Of a stretch of 64,000 nt of DNA, positions 57,707 to 64,000 are shown one piece after another. The notes beneath the pieces are model-generated. The model saw nothing but the letters and a program-made list of their open reading frames with translations, was not told the origin of the DNA and did not search any database. This stretch comes from JAVBWI01 sp036677445. Lineage in GTDB: Bacteria; Bacillota; Clostridia; Christensenellales; CAG-138. The translations under genes were made by a program, and so were the position numbers. The stretch covers positions 124,001 through 188,000 of the forward strand of contig JAVBWI010000004.1 of assembly GCA_036677445.1 (NCBI GenBank). The letters are read 5' to 3'. Numbering within the stretch: position 1 is the first letter of the stretch; each line of letters opens with the position of its first letter.

Positions 57707-58204
57707 ATGCATAAAATCAAGGCACAGCCGCTGACAGCCGAGGCATTTTCCCCTTTTGGAAGCTTTACGTCGGTACTCGAGCCAAAAGGTCCCTCTTTAA
57801 GCGGTGAACTGCACACATTTTATCGTGACAGCTCCAAATTTTACTATCAGGGCGACCTGCCCCTTGGCCTCTCGCCTATCGCCGTTAAAAAGCCTGACAA
57901 AATGGTGATCAAGTGCGTGGAATACCACAACACCACCTGCGAGGCCATCCTGGCGTTGAACGATGATTTTCTTCTGCACGTTGCGCCGGCGAACGGCGGA
58001 ACCCCCGAGCCTGAAAACACAAAGGTTTTCGTCGTACCTAAGGGCGTCATCGTTACGATGTACCCCGGCGTGTGGCACCTTTGCCCGCTGCCCAAATCCG
58101 AACCCATACTGCACGCGCTGATCATGCTGCCCGAACGCGCCTATGTCAACGATTTCTCTATTCGCGACTTCAAGGAAGAAGATTATTTCGAAATCGAATT
58201 ATAA
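57707..58204 (+). CDS. Ureidoglycolate lyase-like cupin (AllA family)
   Basis: 165 residues. It begins HKIKAQPLTAEAFSPFGSFTSV, which matches the AllA start (PLTxEAFxPFG). Further on are CVEYHNTTCEAILALNDDFLLHVAPA and FVVPKGVIVTMYPGVWHLCPLP, a cupin strand with a histidine pair. AllA releases urea and glyoxylate from ureidoglycolate, but no allantoin genes are nearby, and AllA-fold cupins occur in sugar operons with other roles. GGGAGG precedes the ATG. It is monocistronic and divergent from the BtpA operon. Confidence 0.8.
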   Translation: MHKIKAQPLTAEAFSPFGSFTSVLEPKGPSLSGELHTFYRDSSKFYYQGDLPLGLSPIAVKKPDKMVIKCVEYHNTTCEAILALNDDFLLHVAPANGGTPEPENTKVFVVPKGVIVTMYPGVWHLCPLPKSEPILHALIMLPERAYVNDFSIRDFKEEDYFEIEL

Positions 58205-58223
58205 CGCGATAGCTTCAGATGAG

Positions 58224-58251
58224 GCGCCGTGCAAAAGCACGGCGCTTTTTT
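58224..58251. terminator. Terminator of the AllA-like gene, shared with the M42 peptidase gene
   Basis: GCGCCGTGC, AAAA, GCACGGCGC, then six T. The last bases overlap the stop region of the convergent M42 gene. Confidence 0.88.
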
Positions 58252-59362
58252 ACAGCTCGATTTTCTTGAGGATGCAGCCGGGATCCCATGTATCCACAAA
58301 CCGCTCAAAAAGCCGAATCGTGGCCGCGATATCGCCCATATTCGTCGTTTCCACCGGCGTGTGCGCGTAACGGGTCGGAACGGAAATATTCGCGGTGGCG
58401 ACGCCCTTTGTGCCGGAGATCGCGACATATGCCGTCTCCGTGAGCAAACCGCGGGCAACTTCCCGCTGGAAGGGTATATCCGCCTCCTGGCAGGTTTTCT
58501 CCAGGAAGTGAACCAGCGCCTCATTGGGTACGATGCCGTTGAGCGTGCCGCGGCCGTGATAGTTCAGGTAGGTGAACGCAGGCCCGCCGCCCAACCGTAC
58601 ATTTGTCGCGCCGCCGATATCCGGCGTATCACCCGAAGGCGTAATGTCTATGCCAAGAGCGATATCCGGGTCAATCATCCTCGCCGCGGGCATGATGCCG
58701 CGGATATTGAATTCCTCCTGCACGCTTGCGACAAGGAATATATCGCAGCCGGGCTTTCTTCCCTTCAAATGCTGCGCCAGCCGCAGCATGACAAGCAGCC
58801 CCACGCGGTCGTCAAGGCTCTTTGTGGAAATGACATCGTCCGCCATCTCAATAAAGCTGTGCGTGAAAGCGATCACGCAGCCTTCCGTGATGCCAAGGTC
58901 GTTCACCTGCCGCTTGCTGCTGCAGCCGATATCCAGAAACAGCTCGGAAAGCTCCGGCACCCTGTTCTTGTCCGCCGCGGACATAAAATGATGGGATTTT
59001 GCGCCCACTACGCCCTGCACCAGCTTGCCCGCATGTGTGCGGACATTGAACACCGTACCAGGTATGATGTGGCTGTTTACGGCGGTCAGGCGCTCCATGC
59101 GCAAAAAGCCGTCCTCTTCCACCTTCTTTACCATGAGCCCCACTTCATCCATGTGGGCGAATATCATGATTCGCTGCGCGTCCGGCTGGCCACAGCGGAA
59201 TGCCGCCGTAACATTGCCCAGCGTATCCACCACGACGTCGTCCGTGAATTCTTTAAACGCATGATACATGTAGCGCACAACGTCATCCTCGCGGGAGGAA
59301 AGACCTATGAGCGCCGTAAGTTCTTTGAGCTGCTGCTTGAGCGATTCGATCATATCCATCAC
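58250..59362 (-). CDS. M42-family metallopeptidase (FrvX/SgcX-like)
   Basis: 370 residues. Dinuclear-metal ligands of the M42 family are present: FAHMDEVG (His), KSLDDRVG (bridging Asp), SVQEEFNIRG (catalytic and ligand Glu pair), GIDITPSGD (Asp) and PTRYAHTPVE (His). Family members are glutamyl aminopeptidases or deblocking aminopeptidases; FrvX and SgcX, encoded in carbohydrate operons, have no settled substrate. It is last in a SorC regulator-kinase-epimerase operon, 1 bp after the epimerase stop. A deglycase- or amidase-like role on a sugar conjugate is possible but unproven. Confidence 0.92.
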   Translation of the reverse strand: MMDMIESLKQQLKELTALIGLSSREDDVVRYMYHAFKEFTDDVVVDTLGNVTAAFRCGQPDAQRIMIFAHMDEVGLMVKKVEEDGFLRMERLTAVNSHIIPGTVFNVRTHAGKLVQGVVGAKSHHFMSAADKNRVPELSELFLDIGCSSKRQVNDLGITEGCVIAFTHSFIEMADDVISTKSLDDRVGLLVMLRLAQHLKGRKPGCDIFLVASVQEEFNIRGIMPAARMIDPDIALGIDITPSGDTPDIGGATNVRLGGGPAFTYLNYHGRGTLNGIVPNEALVHFLEKTCQEADIPFQREVARGLLTETAYVAISGTKGVATANISVPTRYAHTPVETTNMGDIAATIRLFERFVDTWDPGCILKKIEL

Positions 59363-59363
59363 C

Positions 59364-60200
59364 TCATGATTCCGGGAAAAATCCCCGTAGAAATTTATTT
59401 ACGCGCACCGCTTCCTCGCGCCAATCGAATGTACCGTGATAGAAAAGCTCGGCCGTATACAACCGCACCCCCATATCCAGGCACTTACGCACCGCCTGCG
59501 TAAAGTCAACGTGACCTTCGCCATAGCGCGTAAAACGGTATTCGTTAGGCATCGTGTCCTTTAAATGCACGGCCGCGGTAATGCCGCGCCCTGTTTCCAT
59601 ATCCGCAAGCGCATTTTCGGTATTTCCCCGCGCCGCGTTGTAGGAATTGCCCACATCGCCATAAATGCGGAAAAATGGGTTGTCCACCTTGCGCACCCAC
59701 GCCGCGGCTTTGGCAAAGCTGTCCATAAACAGCCTCTCTGCGTTTTCAATTGCCAGAATTACGCCGTAGCCGGCAACGAGTTCCGTCGCCTTTTGAATGT
59801 TTTCGGCAAAACGATGGACTGTCTCCTCCGTCGAAGGCGTATCGTAGACATCATAGCCGTTGATCAATATAATCTGCGCGCCGATGTCACAGCAAAACTG
59901 CGCGCTCTTTTCAAGAAGCGCCAACGAATGCCCGTTCTTCCGTTCATCCAATTCGCCCAGCGGGCAGCCGCGCAGCGCGCTAAGTGAAAACGTCGCTATG
60001 CGTAGCCCGTTGTCGATCAGGAACGCCGACAATTCACGCCGCTGTGCCGCCCCCCAATCAAGGCGCGCAGCTCTTTGCGCGTTGAGGTCCACGCACAGCT
60101 CCATGCTGTCGTAGCCGCATTCGCGCGCGGCTAAAAGCTTGGCTGTCAGCGGCAGGTCGTCCGGCATTGCCTTCTCGTACAGGGACAGTGTATACCGCAT
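59364..60200 (-). CDS. L-ribulose-5-phosphate/L-xylulose-5-phosphate 3-epimerase-like (UlaE/SgbU family)
   Basis: 278 residues, AP-endonuclease-2 type TIM barrel. The start LSLYEKAMPDDLPLTAKLLAARECGYDSMELCVD, and ARLDWGAAQRRELSAFLIDNGLRIATFSLSALRGCPLG, INGYDVYDTPS, YGDVGNSYN, VHLKDTMPNEYRFTRYGEGHVDF and YTAELFYHG match UlaE-type pentulose-5-phosphate 3-epimerases. It would act on the product of the kinase encoded immediately upstream (adjacent bases, no gap). The exact sugar is not determined. Confidence 0.9.
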   Translation of the reverse strand: MRYTLSLYEKAMPDDLPLTAKLLAARECGYDSMELCVDLNAQRAARLDWGAAQRRELSAFLIDNGLRIATFSLSALRGCPLGELDERKNGHSLALLEKSAQFCCDIGAQIILINGYDVYDTPSTEETVHRFAENIQKATELVAGYGVILAIENAERLFMDSFAKAAAWVRKVDNPFFRIYGDVGNSYNAARGNTENALADMETGRGITAAVHLKDTMPNEYRFTRYGEGHVDFTQAVRKCLDMGVRLYTAELFYHGTFDWREEAVRVNKFLRGFFPES

Positions 60201-61739
60201 TTATAAACTCCTGAAGCAGGCTGTGGTTTCGCGCATCCAATCCCCGCACTGCTCATACGCCTTCTGGTATTGTTCAAATATTTTTCTGTATTTCGCATGG
60301 TTCTCCGGGTTGGGTGCAATGCGCTTGGCGTATTGTACCATGTTTTCCACGGCTTCATCCATGCTCTTATACAGGCCTGCCGCAACCGCAGCCAATATTG
60401 CCGAACCCAATGTCGGAGACTGCGGGTTCTTGGGCACGTTGACGACGACGTTGGACACATCCGCATGTATCTGCACAAAGAGATCGGAATTCGTCGTGCC
60501 GCCGCCCATGCAAATTTCGTTGATGGGATACCCCGCGCGGCGGAACGAATCGAATACGTTTTCCGTGCCAAAGGCCACGCCCTCCATAATGGCGCGGAAA
60601 ATATGCGCCTGCGTATGGCCCAGCGACAATCCGTAGATCATGCCGCGCACATTCGGGTCGGTATACGGCGTGCGGTTGCCCTGCCACCAATCCAGCACTA
60701 GCAGGCCATCCGATCCCGGCGGCAGCTGCGCCGCGGCGCGGTTGAGTATATCATACGCGCTTTCTTCCCTGCCTTCGAGATCCCTGCATAGGGTCCGCTT
60801 ATACCAAGCGACTATGGAACCGGAAGACGTCTGTCCGCCTTCGACAAGGCCGAGACCGCGTACGATGGTATCCGGATACGGGCCAAAAAACCCGCCCTTG
60901 GAATATTCGTATTTGTCCGTTAGGCAGCTGATCAGGTGCGAGGAGCCGGTAATCAGGGCTACCTTGCCCATGCTGACCACGCCAAGCCCGATATTGCCTA
61001 TCCATGCGTCAACGCCGCCCTGACCGACAATGGTGTTTTCTGAAAGTCCGAGGTGCGCCGCCGCTTCCGAAGTGAGCGTACCAAGATTCTCACCGAGATA
61101 GGTGATTTGCTGCGGGAACTTTGTAAGCACGTCACCCAAGCCGATCTGCTCGTAAAAATCCTTCGGGAAGCCGCCGTTCTGCGAATCATAGTACCACCGG
61201 CAAGAGATATTTGACAGGTTGGCGGTCCATTTGCCGGTCAATTTGTAGGTAATCCAGTCGGCATATTCGCAGACGCGGTCTGCCTTGTTGTAATTTTCCG
61301 GCTCATGCTTTTTGAGCCACAGCGCTTTGCACGGCATCCACTCGGCGGAAACATTGCCAAAGCCGTTGAATTTCAGCGCCTGATTGCCCGTGGACGAGAG
61401 GAACTGCGCCTCTTCCGACGCGCGCACATCCATCCAGATCAGGGAATTGCGCAGCGGCGTGCCGTCGTTCATGCACAGCATGACGCTGCAGCAGGTTACA
61501 TCATAGGACATCGCCACGATATCCTCTTTTTTTACGCCGGCCTTGCGCATAGCCTCTTTCGTGGTAATAGCGAAGCCTTTCCACCAATCCGCGGGGGCTT
61601 GCTCCGCCCAACCGGAATGCGGATGGAACGTCTCATATTCCATGGAAGCAAACGCCAATTCGTTTCCCTTCAGGTCATAAATGCCCGCGCGAACCCCGCC
61701 GGTACCGCCATCATAGCCGATAACATATTGATTTGGCAT
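60201..61739 (-). CDS. FGGY carbohydrate kinase 2
   Basis: 512 residues. The N-terminal ATP site is YVIGYDGGTGGVRAGIYDLKG; further landmarks are MSYDVTCCSVMLCMNDGTPLRNSLIWMDVRASEE, GQGGVDAWIGNIGLGVVSMGKVALITGSSH, EGGQTSSGSIVAWYKR and CMGGGTTNSDLFVQIHADV. It belongs to the broad xylulokinase/ribitol kinase-like part of the family; the substrate is uncertain. ATG at 61739 is 8 bp after GGGG. It is translationally adjacent to the epimerase gene. Confidence 0.92.
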   Translation of the reverse strand: MPNQYVIGYDGGTGGVRAGIYDLKGNELAFASMEYETFHPHSGWAEQAPADWWKGFAITTKEAMRKAGVKKEDIVAMSYDVTCCSVMLCMNDGTPLRNSLIWMDVRASEEAQFLSSTGNQALKFNGFGNVSAEWMPCKALWLKKHEPENYNKADRVCEYADWITYKLTGKWTANLSNISCRWYYDSQNGGFPKDFYEQIGLGDVLTKFPQQITYLGENLGTLTSEAAAHLGLSENTIVGQGGVDAWIGNIGLGVVSMGKVALITGSSHLISCLTDKYEYSKGGFFGPYPDTIVRGLGLVEGGQTSSGSIVAWYKRTLCRDLEGREESAYDILNRAAAQLPPGSDGLLVLDWWQGNRTPYTDPNVRGMIYGLSLGHTQAHIFRAIMEGVAFGTENVFDSFRRAGYPINEICMGGGTTNSDLFVQIHADVSNVVVNVPKNPQSPTLGSAILAAVAAGLYKSMDEAVENMVQYAKRIAPNPENHAKYRKIFEQYQKAYEQCGDWMRETTACFRSL

Positions 61740-61851
61740 TCTCATATCCCCTTTTCGTTTATTTAAAATAGGTTGGATAATTTCGACAAGGCCCATCCAC
61801 TGTAACAAAAGAAGCAGTCCATCCATGTGCGAAGGCAATATGATTTTGCTA

Positions 61852-62823
61852 TTATTTGTTTGTCCGCTCCAACACCGCTTCCGCGGTGAACTGGTCGGTA
61901 ATCAGCACATCCACATAGCCGCCATTGAGTGCACCGCGTACGGAGTCGTGTTTGTTGGGCCCGCCGCCCAGCGCTATGACCTTCTTGTGGCTATGCAAAT
62001 CCTCGATATTGATGGAAACGATCCTGCGCGAAACCGGCGTATCACACAGGCGCCCATTAATATCGAAGAAATTGGCGCAAATATCGCCCACAGCCTTCCG
62101 CTCGATCAGCTTGTTGATGATTTCGGGACTGTACCGGTAATAGGAAGCATAGCTGGTGCTCAGCTCCGGCTTCTCGCCAATCCCTATCAGCGTCAGGTCC
62201 GCGTGTTTGCTGCGGTTAAGCGCATCCATGATATGCGGCTCCTGCTTGATGCTTGCGCAAAGCTCCTCTGTCTGGCAAATATAGGGGGCGTTTATGATAT
62301 AGCCTGTACCGCCGTACTTGCGCAACAACCGCTCAACGATGAGTCCGGGCTGAATGATAGAATCCGCCGTACCTGCGCCGCCAATTAATGTAATGACTTC
62401 AAGGCCTGTGATACTATGGTCCTCCGTGAGCAGTTCGGACATCATTTCCAGCGTCCGCCCCCAGGCGATACCGATACGCATGCCGCTTTGTATCTCGTTT
62501 TCAATGTATTGCGCGCCCGCCACGGCGAGCACGCGGTTAATTTCCTGCGCGTCGTCCACGATGGGGTTGATAACCCTTGCGGCTTGCAGATGGTACCTCT
62601 CGCACAGCCTGTCCTCGAGTATCATGGCCTGCTTCATATTGCGGCGATCGACAATCTCGACCTTGACCATGCCCTCCTCGCGCGCCTCCTTCAACAGCTT
62701 GTTGAGCGTGGTGCGGGAAACGTTGAGCATCTGTGCCACATCGGCCTGTATCATGCCTTTTTCCAGGCAATAATACGCCGCCTTGAGCTTGATATAATAC
62801 CGTTCATCCGCTTTGAGGGACAT
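61852..62823 (-). CDS. SorC-family transcriptional regulator
   Basis: 323 residues. An N-terminal helix-turn-helix (residues 8-55, MIQADVAQMLNVSRTTLNKLLKEAREEGMVKVEI) is joined to a SorC sugar-phosphate-binding domain (GIAWGRTLEMMSELL, VITLIGGAGTADSI, HKKVIALGGGPNKHDSVRGALNGGYVDVLITDQFTAEAVL). SorC/DeoR-type regulators such as LsrR and CggR respond to phosphorylated sugars, here probably a product of the kinases. First gene of the kinase-epimerase-peptidase operon. ATG at 62823 is chosen; a GTG three codons upstream is possible. Confidence 0.92.
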   Translation of the reverse strand: MSLKADERYYIKLKAAYYCLEKGMIQADVAQMLNVSRTTLNKLLKEAREEGMVKVEIVDRRNMKQAMILEDRLCERYHLQAARVINPIVDDAQEINRVLAVAGAQYIENEIQSGMRIGIAWGRTLEMMSELLTEDHSITGLEVITLIGGAGTADSIIQPGLIVERLLRKYGGTGYIINAPYICQTEELCASIKQEPHIMDALNRSKHADLTLIGIGEKPELSTSYASYYRYSPEIINKLIERKAVGDICANFFDINGRLCDTPVSRRIVSINIEDLHSHKKVIALGGGPNKHDSVRGALNGGYVDVLITDQFTAEAVLERTNK

Positions 62824-62886
62824 GGCTTTCACCGCCTCTTTTTCCGCTTCATTGCGGAACTATTGTATTCTGCTCCCCTATTTGTA

Positions 62887-64000
62887 TCATGCTTTCTTTG
62901 GAAGGTGGATACAACGGCCCAGCGCATCCGCGCAGGCCTCCATAAACGCTTCCGAGCAGGTTGGGTGCGCATGCATAATATCCGCCGCCTCGTGTACGGT
63001 GCCTTCGAGCGCCATGACCGCGCACGCTTCGGCAATCATTTCCGTTGCGGCGCCGCCGAATATGTGTACGCCCAGCAGCTCGCCGTACTTTGCGTCCGCA
63101 ATGACCTTTACAAACCCTTCGGGCTCACCCGCAGAAAGCGCGCGCCCATTGGCTGCGAATGGGAAGCGGCCTACGGTAACCTCACCCTTCGCCCGCGCCT
63201 GCTCTTCCGTAAGGCCGACGGATGCCGCTTCCGGCAGAGTATATACACAGGAAGGCACCCGGGACAGCTCCGCCGTCCGTTCCTGACCCATGCAGCAGGC
63301 CGCGGCAACCTCGCCCATATGGAACGCGGCGTGGGCCAGCATGGAACGACCGTTCATATCGCCCGGGGCGTAGATGTTAGGGATGCTGGTACGCATATGG
63401 TCATCCACCACCACGCGGCCCCGCGACTGTTCGATTTTATCCGCCATCTTGCCCAGGCAGCTTAAATCCGCAACGCGGCCGATGGAAAGCAGCACCTTAT
63501 CCGCTTCAAGGGCTTCGCCGGAAGCGAGTACGACCGTCTTTCCATCGCGTTCCACAACACCTTCTACCTTCCGGCCGGTATAGATTGAGACGCCGAGCGC
63601 TTCCAGGCTTTGCCTTACGCCCGCGCTGATATCCGCATCGAGCACAGGAAGAATATTGTCGCACAGCTCCACGATACTCACACGGCTGCCGAAGTTTGCG
63701 AACGCCGTGGCAAGCTCGCAGCCGATCACGCCGCCGCCGATGACCACCAGCTTTTCCGGCAGCTCGGTAAGTTCCAGCGCGCCGTCGGATGTGATGACAT
63801 TCGGATGATCCGATCCGGGGAAAGGCAACCGCCCCGCGCGCGACCCGCCGCAGAGTATGATATTGCGCGCCGAATACAGTTTGCCGTCACAGGCGATCTC
63901 CGTTTCGCTGTTTAACTGCGCGCTTGCGCGTATTACTTGTACGCCGCGGGAGCGCAAAAGTCCTGCAACGCCCGTGGTCAATTTTTTCACCACGCTCGCC
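62887..64000 (-). CDS. lpdA: Dihydrolipoamide dehydrogenase-like flavoprotein (5' end outside window)
   Basis: At least 371 residues visible, cut by the window edge; the N-terminal FAD loop and the redox disulfide are not in view. Present are the NAD loop VVIGGGVIGCELATAFANFGSRVSIVE, FAD contact SIPNIYAPGDMNGRSMLAHAA, and the dimer domain with HIFGGAATEMIAEACAVMALEGTVHEAADIMHAHPTCSEAFMEA, containing the catalytic HxxxxE pair. These fit the E3 component of 2-oxoacid or acetoin dehydrogenase or the glycine cleavage system. The partner enzymes would lie beyond the right edge. Confidence 0.93.
   Translation of the reverse strand, partial: ASVVKKLTTGVAGLLRSRGVQVIRASAQLNSETEIACDGKLYSARNIILCGGSRAGRLPFPGSDHPNVITSDGALELTELPEKLVVIGGGVIGCELATAFANFGSRVSIVELCDNILPVLDADISAGVRQSLEALGVSIYTGRKVEGVVERDGKTVVLASGEALEADKVLLSIGRVADLSCLGKMADKIEQSRGRVVVDDHMRTSIPNIYAPGDMNGRSMLAHAAFHMGEVAAACCMGQERTAELSRVPSCVYTLPEAASVGLTEEQARAKGEVTVGRFPFAANGRALSAGEPEGFVKVIADAKYGELLGVHIFGGAATEMIAEACAVMALEGTVHEAADIMHAHPTCSEAFMEACADALGRCIHLPKKA

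Noticed and set aside
1..64000. CRISPR arrays, tRNA or rRNA genes and intact insertion sequences
   Set aside because: No spaced repeat series, no cloverleaf-like segments with TTC-type T-arms in the gaps, and no transposase frames were found by reading.

Overview
The window reads as chromosome from an anaerobic, Gram-positive member of the Clostridia. Support comes from GC near 55%, consensus sigma-A promoters, an infC-rpmI-rplT operon with an L20-type leader, a ydjFGI-like envelope operon, an AraB/DhaK/ABC sugar economy and a ferredoxin-linked split glutamate synthase. I cannot fix the genus. No rRNA, tRNA, CRISPR array, prophage or intact insertion sequence was recognised, and nearly all of the DNA is accounted for.

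Layout. 1-850: two TrkA-type NAD-binding proteins (one cut by the edge) and a TPR protein. 1053-7056: a methyltransferase, enolase, an orphan EutT-like adenosyltransferase fragment, an alcohol dehydrogenase/2-hydroxyacid dehydrogenase pair and a CDGSH iron-sulfur protein. 7166-10724: a complete ferrous-iron operon (feoA, feoA, feoB, a 48-residue Cys-rich protein and a DtxR-type regulator) whose promoter carries three DtxR-like palindromes. 10816-15599: thrB, an EF-G paralogue, a small membrane protein and a TIM-barrel protein. 15955-18211: a lysine 2,3-aminomutase-like enzyme paired with an ATP-grasp ligase. 18407-21720: a PTS IIC-like membrane protein, an RNA methyltransferase, and rplT/rpmI/infC, with infC starting at an AUC codon. 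21789-24634: a SPFH/zinc-ribbon/PspA operon. 24697-28171: argG, argH, rdgB. 28566-35853: five genes of a split glutamate synthase followed by an ammonium channel fused to a PII domain. 35991-37638: a small DUF2089/holin-like membrane cluster.

From 37646 to 62823 the window is a sugar-catabolism region. The first unit is a ChvE/GguA/GguB-type ABC transporter with a TIM-barrel isomerase and a DegT aminotransferase, divergent from a LacI regulator. A second LacI gene and a second alcohol dehydrogenase follow; the latter has a 19-bp-spacer promoter with a MerR/AdhR-type operator. Next is an eight-gene operon (BtpA-like protein, FGGY kinase with a CTG start, ABC transporter, DhaK and DhaL), facing a lone ureidoglycolate-lyase-like cupin. 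Last is a SorC regulator-FGGY kinase-epimerase-M42 peptidase operon. A dihydrolipoamide dehydrogenase runs off the right edge.

The most notable points are: a nearly identical -35/spacer sequence at the glutamate synthase promoter and the aminomutase/ligase promoter; two genes that need non-canonical start codons (infC AUC, kinase CTG); a MerR-type operator without a local regulator; the BtpA + M42 + two-kinase + DhaKL sugar locus of unknown substrate; the Amt-PII fusion; a tandem stem-loop before a binding-protein gene; and a solo hairpin resembling an IS200/IS605 end beside the feo promoter.
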